From assembly GCF_014644535.1 (NCBI RefSeq), contig NZ_BMKW01000008.1:184679-248678 (forward strand): DNA of 64,000 nt, in the 5' to 3' direction. The notes beneath the pieces were generated by a model. The model saw only the letters and a program-made list of their open reading frames with translations. It had not been told where the DNA came from and made no database searches. The stretch comes from Neoroseomonas lacus (GTDB lineage: Bacteria; Pseudomonadota; Alphaproteobacteria; Acetobacterales; Acetobacteraceae). Numbering within the stretch: position 1 is the first letter of the stretch; each line of letters starts with the position of its first letter. Positions 27,803 through 36,375 of this stretch are shown here, piece after piece. The translations under genes were made by a program, and so were the position numbers.

Positions 27803-29214
27803 CCCTGCATCCACGCACGCTGCCCGGACGGGCCGAGCGCGAGCGCGCGACGCCGCCGGCGCGACCCGCGCCCCAGGCGCCCACCGGCATCGGCAACCAG
27901 ACGAGCCAGCGCGCCGCCCTGGACCCTGCCATCGCGGCGGCGGCGCGCGCGGGAAGCGCACCGTCCTCCCTCTGGGTGCCGCCGGGGACCGGGACGGACC
28001 GGCCCGTCCCCATCCACGACACGCCCGCAGCGCACCGGGCCGCCGCGCGGATGGGCGCCGCCGGGTTCTCCCATCGTGGCGAGGTGTTCCTCGGCCGCGA
28101 CCTCGATGCGCCGGGCGCGCCCGGCCGCGCCCGCGTGCTGGACCATGAGGTGACGCACGCGCTGCAGGCCCGCCAGCCCGGGCCGCCGGCCAGCCGTGAT
28201 GCGCTGGAAAGCCAAGCGCAGGCACCGCGTGGGCAGGCGGAACTGTTCGCTGCCGACCCCGAGGCCGTGCATGGCTGGCTCTGGATCCCGGCCATCATCG
28301 CCTTCACCTACATCACCACCCGGTCCAACACCGCCAATGCCCCCGGGCCGGGCGACAAGACCTATCCCAGCCTGACCACGGGCGACTATGCGAAGATGGT
28401 CGCCGAGGCGGCGTTCCTGGCCAGCGGCGGCCTGGTCGCGGGGTCCATCCGCAAGGCCGGCTACAGCATGGTGACGGCCTGGGGCGGCTCGGGGGCGATC
28501 GGCTCCATCGGCTTCCGCGCGATCGATGACATCCAGCGGGGCGAGTTCTCCGGCATCAACGCCTATGTCGTCGACGGCCTGACCGGCGCGGTGGTCGGCA
28601 TCGTGGTGGGCGGCACCTTCCACGCCGCCGGCAAGCTGCCGGGGCTCAGCCGTGTCCGCGACTGGTGGCGGACCGGCGCCGAGGGCGATGCCGAATGGGC
28701 CAAGCTGTCGGCGCGGGACAAGTGGCTCTACGAGATCGGCCAGAAGACGCTGCCTTCCGGCCAATGGGAGCCGTTGGCCGGCCTCTCCCCGGTCGAACGC
28801 GGCCGGGCGATCGTCGCGCAGCAGGGCTGGCTGCGTGCGCTGCTGCCGCGCTCGGGCGGGTTCATGGTGCCGGGGGAGGGCGGGACACTCAGCACCGGTC
28901 CGACGCCGATGTTCCGCGCCTGGATGCCGCGCCTGTTCGGAGGCGCCGCCGGCGCCACGGGCCGGCACGCATTCCTCCCCGACTGGGAGGACATTCTGTC
29001 CGGCCCCCCGGCCGGCCCCACGCAGGACTCGGGCCCGGGCGCCCAGAACGACCAGGTCGTGCCACCCGCGGAAGGCGGCGCCTTCGTCGCGCCGCCGGGC
29101 TGGGACACCATCATCGTCGTGCCGGAGGGCAGGGAGATGGAATACCAGATCAAGGCCGGCAAGATCGGCGACTTCCCCGAGCCGGACCGCGACGCCGACA
29201 CCGGAATCGGGTGA
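27799..29214 (+). CDS. eCIS-core (DUF4157) protein 1, putative effector
   Basis: A 471-aa protein. A compact, divergent DUF4157/eCIS-core segment spans about residues 70-125 and contains the metal-site motif HEVTH at 116-120 (VLDHEVTHALQAR). The N-terminal 50 residues are disordered and Arg/Pro/Ala-rich, a pattern expected for a cargo leader. Residues about 195-280 form Gly-rich hydrophobic helices (AAFLASGGLVAGSI, LTGAVVGIVVGGTF) that could insert into a membrane. The C-terminus (ILSGPPAGPTQD..., TIIVVPEGREMEYQIKAGKIGDF) is unrecognised. DUF4157 is a known marker of proteins encoded with eCIS and is present in some delivered toxins; the toxic activity here, if any, is unknown. Confidence 0.75.
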   Translation: MTLHPRTLPGRAERERATPPARPAPQAPTGIGNQTSQRAALDPAIAAAARAGSAPSSLWVPPGTGTDRPVPIHDTPAAHRAAARMGAAGFSHRGEVFLGRDLDAPGAPGRARVLDHEVTHALQARQPGPPASRDALESQAQAPRGQAELFAADPEAVHGWLWIPAIIAFTYITTRSNTANAPGPGDKTYPSLTTGDYAKMVAEAAFLASGGLVAGSIRKAGYSMVTAWGGSGAIGSIGFRAIDDIQRGEFSGINAYVVDGLTGAVVGIVVGGTFHAAGKLPGLSRVRDWWRTGAEGDAEWAKLSARDKWLYEIGQKTLPSGQWEPLAGLSPVERGRAIVAQQGWLRALLPRSGGFMVPGEGGTLSTGPTPMFRAWMPRLFGGAAGATGRHAFLPDWEDILSGPPAGPTQDSGPGAQNDQVVPPAEGGAFVAPPGWDTIIVVPEGREMEYQIKAGKIGDFPEPDRDADTGIG

Positions 29215-29272
29215 CCCATGACGACCGCGATGCTGAACGCCATGCAGCGTCACGCAGGAAGCTGAGGCAGCC

Positions 29273-32140
29273 ATGCAGGCGCGCACCCAGGCCACGGCCG
29301 GCAAGGGCGACAAGCAGGCAGCCGCGCGGCCGGGGCACGCCGCCGCCGATATCGCCGCGTCCGAGCCGGCAGGCCTCGGCAACCAGGCGCTGCAGGAGGC
29401 GCTCGCCGCCGGCCGCCTGCACCGCCGGGCCGCCTTCGGTGCGTCGGGCGACCCGGTGGAGGCCGAGGCGGACCGCGCGGCGGCGGCGGTCCTCGCCGGG
29501 CGCACGGCCTGTTCCTGCGGCGGCCGGAAGGACGAACCCTGCCCGGAATGCCGCCGCCGTGCCGGGCTGACGCTGCGCCGCCGCGCGGTGGACGGTGGCG
29601 GCACGCCAGCCGGCCCGGTCCCGGCGCCACTATCCGGCGGCATGCCGCTCAGCCGCCGCGAGCGCAGCCTATTCGAACCGGGTTTCGGGGCCGATTTCTC
29701 CGACCTGCGCCTGCACACCGGCCCCGAAGCCGCCGCCGCCGCCCATGGCGTGAAGGCGCGCGCCTTCGCACTGGGGCGCGACATCGTCTTCGGGCAGGAC
29801 CAATACCGGCCGGACACGGCGGAAGGCCGCCGCCTCCTTGCCCATGAACTGGCGCATGTCGCGCTTGGCCATACCGGCCTGCGGCGGGACAACGGGGATG
29901 GCGGCAGCGACGTCGATGTCGAGGAGACGGGGGCGGAACCGGTCGCCGAATTCGACCCCTGCGCCGTCAATGTCGCGGAGATCGACAATGCGCGGCTGCT
30001 CGCGCTGTTCGTCACGGTCGAGGGCTACCTCAACGGCCTGATCCGCGAGCAGCGGCGCGGCGAGGAACGCTATTTCGACTACGCCAACCTGCATCGCCGC
30101 CTGCTGTCGGCGCGCAGCCAGCGCGCGCGGCAGGGCCATGGCTGGCTCAATGCCGACATCACCGCCGTCCCGGCCACGGTCTACAAGCTTGAGCCGAACC
30201 CAATCGGCGACCTCATCCTGATCTACCGGGTCGCGGGCAGCGTCGTCGCCGCCAATCCGCCGCCGGGCCGGGCCATCTATGTGACGCCGGGCCAGCTGAC
30301 CCAACGCCTGGCCGATGACAGCATTCCGCAACTCGACCTCGAAGGCTTCTTCGACGAGCAGGCGCGCGACGCCCCGCAACGGCCCTGGCCATTGCAGGTG
30401 CCCGAGCGGCCCGTGGAGCAGCTGCTGCCGGAATTCGACCCGGACGACCCGTTCGGCTTCCGCTTTCTGCAGCCCCAGGACCCCTTCGCGGTGCCGGAGG
30501 GGGTCGATGAGCTCGGCTTCCCCAACTACGGGCTCGGCCCCTTCGGCATGCAGGCGGCACCGACCTTCGGGCCGCAGATCTCGCCGCTGACCGAGCACCT
30601 CGCCGTTCCCTACAACCGGCCCGTGGTGACCGCCGGCCCGTTCGGCTTCAACAGTGGCGCGGTCGGCGGCTTCCGCAGCGACTGGCAGGGCGATGTCGGC
30701 GAGGCGCTGTATGCCGCGCGGGACGTGCCGACGCTCGGCCAGATCCAGGACCTCAACCTCGCAGTGCAGAACTTCACGCTCTACGACTTCTATGACCCGC
30801 GCACGCAGACCTTCGAATCCGTGAAGACTCAGCTGCCGACGACCGCCGGCGGCACGCCCGACCTCGGTTCCTACCAGCAGGCCGTGCGCGAGGTGTTCGG
30901 CAATGCCGACCCAGCCAAGCGGCAGCAGGCGCTGCAACTGATGCAGGGCGCGGTCGATCCGACCCTGACGCTCGACCAGATGCTGATCGGCACGCGCTTC
31001 GCGGTGAATCCGGAAACCGTGCCGGCGGCGCAGGATTCCATCGAAGCGGCGATCCGCCGCGGCCAGATGGATTACGAGGCCCTGCTGTCGGCCTATCTGC
31101 GCCAGCAGTCGATCTCGGTGCAGCATTCGCGTGGGCCGAACAAGGGCTCGTCCGTCACCTACACCGACTTCGCGACGCTGCATGCCGACTTCACGGCCAG
31201 GAACATCACCCAGGCGCGCTACCGCGACGCGGTCGCCCAGCTGGCGCAGCGCGCGCGTGCTCAGGTGGTGCCCACCGCCGCCGGCGCGGAAACCCACCTG
31301 CGCCCGCTGATCGATTTCCGCCAGCGCTACGACTTCACCGGCGCGGCCGAATACGCCGGGCTGGCGGACACGCCGGCCAACCGGCGGCTGGCGCGCGCCG
31401 GCCAGCAAAGCGTCTTCGAGCAGATCGCCGTGCCCGAACTGCTGGAGGTGCAGACCGGCGGCATGCGCCCGGTGCTGCGCCGTTCTGGCGCGGCGGGCGG
31501 CGCGATGGGCCTCGGCAGCGCCGCCGTGCTGGGCGCGCCGCATCTGGTCAGCAGCTGGGACACCGACCCCCATGCCGGCAGCCGCTACCTGGTGAATGTA
31601 GGCCTGTCCGGCGCGGCGAGCGCGGGCCAGGCGACCGCCGAGCAATACATGCGCATCCGCATCTCGCAGGCGGGTCTCGACTGGGCGGCCTCGCGCGCCG
31701 CGGCCGGCCGCTCCATCGCACCGGCCGCCTGGGGCACCTCGGCGGCGCGCCTCGGCGGCGGCAGCCTGCTCGGCGGGGCGGTGTCGGGCGGTGTCACGCT
31801 CGGCAGCATGTGGATCGACGAACAGGCCTTCGGCGCTGACTACACCTCGATCGACTACGCCGCGCGGGGCACGCGCGCCGCGGTGATCGGCACCGGCGCG
31901 TCGCTGGCCGGTGCGCTCGCCGCCGGTGGCACCACCGCCTACCTGGCCGGCGGCGGCGGCGCGGCGGGGTGCACCGTGGTGCTGCCCGGGGTGGGCACGG
32001 TGGCCTGCGGCGTGGTCGGCGGCGCCGCCGGCTTCGTCGTCGGCGTCGGCTCCTATGTCGTCTTCGACTGGCTGCTGGGGGACACGGTCGAGACCGCCGT
32101 CCGCGACGTCATGGGCGAGGAGGGCTGCGTCGGTCGCTGA
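29273..32140 (+). CDS. eCIS-core (DUF4157) protein 2, large putative effector
   Basis: A 955-aa protein. The DUF4157 domain is well formed: GMPLSRRERSLFEPGFGADFSDLRLHTGPEAAAAAHGVKARAFALGRDIVFGQDQYRPDTAEGRRLLAHELAHV, with HELAH at residues 191-195. A Cys cluster (CSCGGRKDEPCPEC) precedes it at about 80-95. Residues about 230-700 match nothing recognised. The last 250 residues are Gly/Ala-rich with hydrophobic glycine-zipper stretches (GTGASLAGALAAGGTTAYLAGG, CGVVGGAAGFVVGVGSYVVFDWLLG), compatible with a pore-forming or membrane-anchoring end. Start ATG 29273 lacks a strong Shine-Dalgarno. The 3' end overlaps the convergent regulator by 32 bp. Confidence 0.8.
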   Translation: MQARTQATAGKGDKQAAARPGHAAADIAASEPAGLGNQALQEALAAGRLHRRAAFGASGDPVEAEADRAAAAVLAGRTACSCGGRKDEPCPECRRRAGLTLRRRAVDGGGTPAGPVPAPLSGGMPLSRRERSLFEPGFGADFSDLRLHTGPEAAAAAHGVKARAFALGRDIVFGQDQYRPDTAEGRRLLAHELAHVALGHTGLRRDNGDGGSDVDVEETGAEPVAEFDPCAVNVAEIDNARLLALFVTVEGYLNGLIREQRRGEERYFDYANLHRRLLSARSQRARQGHGWLNADITAVPATVYKLEPNPIGDLILIYRVAGSVVAANPPPGRAIYVTPGQLTQRLADDSIPQLDLEGFFDEQARDAPQRPWPLQVPERPVEQLLPEFDPDDPFGFRFLQPQDPFAVPEGVDELGFPNYGLGPFGMQAAPTFGPQISPLTEHLAVPYNRPVVTAGPFGFNSGAVGGFRSDWQGDVGEALYAARDVPTLGQIQDLNLAVQNFTLYDFYDPRTQTFESVKTQLPTTAGGTPDLGSYQQAVREVFGNADPAKRQQALQLMQGAVDPTLTLDQMLIGTRFAVNPETVPAAQDSIEAAIRRGQMDYEALLSAYLRQQSISVQHSRGPNKGSSVTYTDFATLHADFTARNITQARYRDAVAQLAQRARAQVVPTAAGAETHLRPLIDFRQRYDFTGAAEYAGLADTPANRRLARAGQQSVFEQIAVPELLEVQTGGMRPVLRRSGAAGGAMGLGSAAVLGAPHLVSSWDTDPHAGSRYLVNVGLSGAASAGQATAEQYMRIRISQAGLDWAASRAAAGRSIAPAAWGTSAARLGGGSLLGGAVSGGVTLGSMWIDEQAFGADYTSIDYAARGTRAAVIGTGASLAGALAAGGTTAYLAGGGGAAGCTVVLPGVGTVACGVVGGAAGFVVGVGSYVVFDWLLGDTVETAVRDVMGEEGCVGR

Positions 32141-33194
32141 CCTCGGGGGCGCCGCACCAGGCCCGGTATGCCTGCGGCTCCAACCCCAGGCGGCGGATCA
32201 TCCGCCCCAGATGCCGCCGCTCCGCCCCGGCGGCACGCGCCGCCGCCGAGACATTGCCGCCCGTCTCGCTCAGCAGCCATTGCAGGTAGCGCCGCTCGAA
32301 GCATTCCAGGCAGCGCGCACGCGCTGCCTTCAGGCCGCCGTCATAGGCCCCGGCGTCGCCGTCCTCCGGCGTTGCCTCCCGCACGGCGTCGGTCACGCCG
32401 ATGGGCAGGTCGTCGAGCAGGCTGCCATCGGCCAGGATGGTGGCGCGATGCATCGCGTTCTCCAGCTCGCGCACATTGCCCGGCCAGGCGTAGCGCGTCA
32501 GCGCCCGCCAGACGGCCGGACCAAGGTCGGGACGGCGGCGGCCATACTGCGCGGCGAAGCGGGCGAGGAAGAATTCGGCGAGGCGCAGCACATCCTCCGG
32601 GCGGTCTCGCAGTGGGGGGATCACCACGGTCGCGACATTCAGTCGGAACAGCAGGTCGCGCCGGAAGGCACCCAGTGCGACCAGCTCATTCAGATCCGCA
32701 TTGCAGGCAGCGATCACCCGCACATCCGCCTTGACCGCGCGATCCGCGCCGACGGGCCGGTAGGTCAGGTCCTGCAGGAAGCGCAGCAGCGCCACCTGCG
32801 CCCGCGCACTCAGCGCGTCCACCTCATCGAGCAGCAGCGTGCCGCACTGCGCCTGCGCCACCAGGCCCAGCTGCGCGGAGCGTGCATCGGTGTAGGCGCC
32901 GCGCGCATGGCCGAACAATTCGTTCTCGAACAGCGAGTCCGGCACCGCACCGCAATTGACCGGCACGAAGGGCTTGCCGGCGCGGCGACTGAGGTAATGC
33001 AGCGCACGGGCAACGAGTTCCTTGCCGGTGCCGGTCTCCCCGCCCACCAGGACGGGCGCATCGCAGGCGGCATAGCGCGCGACGAAGGAGAGGACGCGGC
33101 GGAATGCCGGCGACGCGCCGACGATGCCGAGCGTCTCGAATACCTGGGCCGGCTGGGCGGGCGGGTCCGGGCTCGGGAACGCATGCGACTGCAT
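32109..33194 (-). CDS. sigma-54-dependent transcriptional activator without sensor domain
   Basis: A 361-aa enhancer-binding protein (PspF-like architecture). The AAA+ domain begins almost at once: Walker A GGETGTGKE, the sigma-54 contact loop as GAYTDA instead of GAFTGA, Walker B GTLLLDEVDAL, and R-finger region FRRDLLFRLNV. The WPGNVREL motif and a C-terminal Fis-type HTH (LLSETGGNVSAAARAAGAERRHLGRMIRRLGL) complete it. There is no receiver, GAF or PAS domain. ATG at 33194 is chosen because GGGGAGG ends 6 bp upstream; a longer frame from 33209 would place that Shine-Dalgarno inside the gene. Convergent with the eCIS operon, whose start carries a sigma-54 promoter, so it is the probable activator of the system. 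Confidence 0.9.
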   Translation of the reverse strand: MQSHAFPSPDPPAQPAQVFETLGIVGASPAFRRVLSFVARYAACDAPVLVGGETGTGKELVARALHYLSRRAGKPFVPVNCGAVPDSLFENELFGHARGAYTDARSAQLGLVAQAQCGTLLLDEVDALSARAQVALLRFLQDLTYRPVGADRAVKADVRVIAACNADLNELVALGAFRRDLLFRLNVATVVIPPLRDRPEDVLRLAEFFLARFAAQYGRRRPDLGPAVWRALTRYAWPGNVRELENAMHRATILADGSLLDDLPIGVTDAVREATPEDGDAGAYDGGLKAARARCLECFERRYLQWLLSETGGNVSAAARAAGAERRHLGRMIRRLGLEPQAYRAWCGAPEVSDRRSPPRP

Positions 33195-33574
33195 GGCTGA
33201 CCTCCCCATTCACGACGCGACGGGCCAAGGGCCCGCGCGGCTTCCATCGCAACCGAATCAACAGATGCCGCCCCGGAAACCAGCCTTGACGACGTACGGG
33301 GCATGAACGAGACGATGGTGGAATATCATGCGCGCCATTCGCGTGTCCTCCCGTGCGTCATCTATAGCAACAATTGCATCAGGTTTCCGGGTAGGAAACG
33401 ATTTGGATCGCAACGCGCGCCTGCGCCGATCCAGATTGTCGATCCATCACGGATCATCGGTTCGTGCGCCGCATCGCCGCGGCTCTGTTGCCGATCGCCC
33501 GGAGGCGGACGATATGTGCCTCCAGCGGGACCATGCGGCCCGCCACGATACCGATGACGGGAACATCCGCTGCC
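33195..33574. other. divergent intergenic region with small palindromes
   Basis: About 380 bp between the sigma-54 activator (minus) and the amidohydrolase (plus). It contains GTTTCC-N5-GGAAAC (33383-33399) and GCAA-N3-TTGC (33367-33377), plus a TATAGA-like hexamer on the minus strand next to the latter. No -35/-10 pair with proper spacing could be defined with confidence on either strand. The two small dyads are candidate operators for one or both flanking genes. Confidence 0.4.
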
Positions 33575-34780
33575 ATGGTCGATGACGACACCGAGACGCG
33601 CCTCGCGCGCAACCTGCCCGACCTCGTCGCCATCCGTCGCGACATCCACGCCCATCCTGAACTCGGCATGGAGGAGACGCGCACCGCCGCCCTCGTCGCC
33701 CAGAAGCTGCGCGGCTGGGGCATCGAGGTGACGGAAGGCGTCGGCCGCATGGGCGTGGTCGGCACGCTGCGTGGCCGCCGGCCGGGGCAGGGCGCGATCG
33801 GCCTGCGCGCCGATATGGACGCGCTCGCCCTGACCGAGCGTACCGAGCTGCCCTACGCCTCCACCAACACAGGCCGCATGCATGCCTGCGGGCATGACGG
33901 GCACACCACGATGCTGCTCGGCGCCGCGCAGCTGCTGGCCGAAGCGCCCGACTTCGCCGGCACCGTCCACTTCATCTTCCAGCCCGCCGAGGAAGGTCGT
34001 GGCGGTGCGCAGGCGATGCTCGCCGATGGCCTGTTCGAGCGCTTTCCCTGCGATGCCGTCTACGGGATGCACAACATGCCGGGCATCCCGGTCGGCCATT
34101 TCGCGACCCGCAAGGGGCCGCTGATGGCGGCGTCGGGCCGATGGCAGGTGGTGTTCCGCGGCACTGGCGGGCACGGCGGCAACTCGCCGCATCTGGCCAC
34201 CGACATCACAGTCGCCCAGGCGACCTTCGTGCAGGCCCTGCAGACCATCGTCAGCCGCAACGTGTCATCGCTCGACAGCGTCGTGGTCAGCGTCGGCCAT
34301 ATCGCGGCCGGTGCGCCGGAATCCCTGAACGTCATGCCGTCGGAACTGCATATCGGCGGCACCATGCGCGCCTTCACCCCGGCGATGCAGACGCTGGTCG
34401 AGGCCCGCATCCGCGACCTCGCCGAACAATGCGCAGCGCTGCATGGCGCGACGGCGGAGACGACGCTCTGGTGGGGCACGGTGCCGCTGATCAACCATGC
34501 CCACGAGACCGACGCCGCCATCGGGGCGCTCAATGCGCTGGTCGGCCCCGCCCAGGTCGCCACCGACACCAGCCCCGTCACCGGCGGCGAGGATTTCGCC
34601 TTCATGCTGCGCGCCAAGCCCGGCGCCTTCGTCTTCATCGGCAATGGCACCGCGCCGGATGGCCAGGCCCATGCGCTGCACACGCCGCTCTACGACTTCA
34701 ACGACGCCGCGTTGCCGCATGGCATCGGCTTCCTGGTCGGGCTGGTGCGGCGGGAACTCGGTGTCCCCGCCGCCGCCTGA
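33575..34780 (+). CDS. M20 family metallopeptidase / amidohydrolase (hippurate hydrolase-like)
   Basis: A 401-aa M20D-type hydrolase expected to cleave N-acyl amino acids or similar amides. The di-metal site is visible as HACGHDGHT (residues 103-111), the catalytic glutamate in FIFQPAEEGRGG, and a later ligand in TGGEDFAFML. IRRDIHAHPELGMEETRTA is the family start. ATG 33575 gives the usual family length; an upstream ATG at 33554 is possible and neither has a strong Shine-Dalgarno. Its C-terminus ALHTPLYDFNDAALPHGIGFLVGLVR resembles the second M20 enzyme of this window (45013-46197), a clear paralogue. Confidence 0.9.
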   Translation: MVDDDTETRLARNLPDLVAIRRDIHAHPELGMEETRTAALVAQKLRGWGIEVTEGVGRMGVVGTLRGRRPGQGAIGLRADMDALALTERTELPYASTNTGRMHACGHDGHTTMLLGAAQLLAEAPDFAGTVHFIFQPAEEGRGGAQAMLADGLFERFPCDAVYGMHNMPGIPVGHFATRKGPLMAASGRWQVVFRGTGGHGGNSPHLATDITVAQATFVQALQTIVSRNVSSLDSVVVSVGHIAAGAPESLNVMPSELHIGGTMRAFTPAMQTLVEARIRDLAEQCAALHGATAETTLWWGTVPLINHAHETDAAIGALNALVGPAQVATDTSPVTGGEDFAFMLRAKPGAFVFIGNGTAPDGQAHALHTPLYDFNDAALPHGIGFLVGLVRRELGVPAAA

Positions 34781-34978
34781 TCAGTCCTGCCAGAACGGCT
34801 TGCGACACTCGCGCTCGACGTCATAGGCGCTGAGGCCGGCATCCTGCCGTTCCCGCGCCGTCATCGCCGCCATCTCGGCGCGTTCCTGCAGCCGTGCCAT
34901 CCACCGCCCGGACAGCAGCCGCCAAGTGGATGCCGGCACCGTGGCGGGGCCGGCCCAGGTCATGCTGCGGGCGCTCAT
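34781..34978 (-). CDS. DUF1127 family small protein
   Basis: A 65-aa protein whose C-terminal half (RWMARLQERAEMAAMTARERQDAGLSAYDVERECRKPFWQD) matches the DUF1127 pattern ending 'D-x-G-L-x-x-x-D-x-x-x-E-x-x-K-P-F-W'. Such proteins are common in alphaproteobacteria, and some bind RNA or affect phosphate and polyamine metabolism; the role here is unknown. Its start overlaps the stop of the tautomerase gene, so the two are cotranscribed. Confidence 0.75.
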   Translation of the reverse strand: MSARSMTWAGPATVPASTWRLLSGRWMARLQERAEMAAMTARERQDAGLSAYDVERECRKPFWQD

Positions 34979-35370
34979 GCCAGCACCGCCGCCGGCGCCA
35001 TCTGCGCGATGCCCGCGCCGAAGGACCAGTCGACCGGCGCGTTCTCCTGCAGCACGACCATCACATCCTCGGGCCGGATGCCGATGTCCGCTGCGCGCCG
35101 CGCCAGTGCCGCGTAGAGCGCGCGCTTCTTCTCCTCGCTGCGGCCACGGCGGAAGGTGACGGTCACCACCAGCGCCTGCGCGGTCCGATCGACGCCGAAA
35201 TAGGTGCGGTCCATGATCAACCGCCCCGGTGCGTGCTCGGTGATGATCTGGAAGCGGTCGGTGGCGGGCACGTCCACCGTCTCGACCAAAGCGTCATGCA
35301 CGGCGTCCGCCAGCGCGGCGATGCGCGTCTCGGGCCAGTTCTGCGGAATATCGATGCGAACCAGGGGCAT
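34975..35370 (-). CDS. tautomerase family protein
   Basis: A 131-aa protein of the 4-oxalocrotonate tautomerase superfamily, longer type. ATG at 35370 places Pro as residue 2 (MPLVRIDIPQNWPETRIAAL), the catalytic N-terminal proline after Met removal; GGAGGA lies just upstream. The C-terminal half repeats the fold (QALVVTVTFRRGRSEEKKRALYAALARRAADIGIRPEDVMVVLQENAPVDWSFG). A frame extension to 35406 would bury the proline and is rejected. Divergent from the LysR gene, which probably regulates it. Confidence 0.88.
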   Translation of the reverse strand: MPLVRIDIPQNWPETRIAALADAVHDALVETVDVPATDRFQIITEHAPGRLIMDRTYFGVDRTAQALVVTVTFRRGRSEEKKRALYAALARRAADIGIRPEDVMVVLQENAPVDWSFGAGIAQMAPAAVLA

Positions 35371-35463
35371 GGGAGGGTCCTCCGTTGTGCCCCCCATGTC
35401 GTGCATCGTCCCTTTGACGATAATCGGCTATGCTGGATCGACATTGAGGAACTGGAGTCCGCA

Positions 35464-36351
35464 ATGGGCCAATCCGACGAGATGGCGGCCTTCCTGCACA
35501 TCGTCGAACGCGGGGGCTTCGCCGCCGCCGCGCGCGGGTCGCCGCAGACGCCCTCGGCCCTGTCGAAACTCGTCCAGCGACTGGAAGCACGGCTCGGCGT
35601 CCGACTGCTGACCCGCACCACCCGCCGCATCGCGCTGACGCCGGAGGGCGAGACCTACGCCGCCCGCGCGCGCGACATCCTCGCCATGATCGAGGCCACC
35701 GAAACCGAGGTCACCGCCGGCCGTGGCCGCCCGCGCGGCCATCTGCGGGTGAATACCGGCACCGCCTATGCGCGCCACCGCCTGATCCCGCTGCTGCCGG
35801 CCTTCTGCGCCGAATACCCCGACATCACCCTCGACCTGACGGTGACCGACCGGCGCGTGGACCTCGTCGCGGAAGGCGCCGATGTCCTGCTGCGCACCGG
35901 CCCGCTCGACGATTCCACGCTGATCGCCCGCCGCATCGCGACCGGCCGGCGCGTGATCTGCGCCGCCCCCGCCTATCTCGACCGTCGTGGCACGCCTCGG
36001 CAGCCGAACGACCTGCTGGCCCATGACTGCATCATGCTTCATGGCCAGGCGCGACTGACCATCTGGCCGTTCCATGATGGCGAGGGCCTCGCCGCGCTGA
36101 CCGTGCCAGGGCGCCTCGCCACCGACAGCGCCGAGGCGCTGCGCGACATGGCGCTGGCCGGCCTCGGCGTCATCCGCATCAGCGAGTTCGTGGTGCGCGA
36201 AGACATCGCCGCCGGCCGGCTGGTCTCTCTGCTGGCGGCGCAGCATGCCTCTGAGGAGGTGCCGGTCTGGGCCATCACCGCGCCCGGCCGGCACCGCATG
36301 CCGCGCATCCGCGCCTTCGTCGACTTCCTCGCGGCGCATGCGGCGGCATGA
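35464..36351 (+). CDS. LysR family transcriptional regulator
   Basis: A 295-aa LysR protein. The N-terminal winged HTH is standard (MAAFLHIVERGGFAAAARGSPQTPSALSKLVQRLEARLGVRLLTRTTRRIALTPEG). The effector domain begins at GHLRVNTGTAYARHRLIPLLPAFCAEYPDITLDL and carries LAGLGVIRISEFVVREDIAAGRLV. Divergent transcription from the tautomerase/DUF1127 pair over a 93-bp gap is the usual arrangement for LysR targets. The inducer is unknown. Confidence 0.93.
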   Translation: MGQSDEMAAFLHIVERGGFAAAARGSPQTPSALSKLVQRLEARLGVRLLTRTTRRIALTPEGETYAARARDILAMIEATETEVTAGRGRPRGHLRVNTGTAYARHRLIPLLPAFCAEYPDITLDLTVTDRRVDLVAEGADVLLRTGPLDDSTLIARRIATGRRVICAAPAYLDRRGTPRQPNDLLAHDCIMLHGQARLTIWPFHDGEGLAALTVPGRLATDSAEALRDMALAGLGVIRISEFVVREDIAAGRLVSLLAAQHASEEVPVWAITAPGRHRMPRIRAFVDFLAAHAAA

Positions 36352-36375
36352 GGGCTGCCACAGTCGCCGCGACGG

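Noticed and set aside
28144-29857. Calling the two HExxH proteins active zinc proteases
   Set aside because: HExxH is part of the DUF4157 fold, but the third ligand and a protease subfamily could not be identified, so enzymatic activity is not claimed.
31911-33200. A 429-codon plus-strand frame across the end of DUF4157 protein 2 and the activator
   Set aside because: It is antisense to the sigma-54 activator, whose Walker, GAYTDA and HTH motifs are unmistakable.
33361-33410. Sigma-70 promoter for the activator or amidohydrolase
   Set aside because: A TATAGA-like hexamer exists on the minus strand, but no acceptable -35 box lies 16-18 bp away, and the plus-strand candidates are equally poor.
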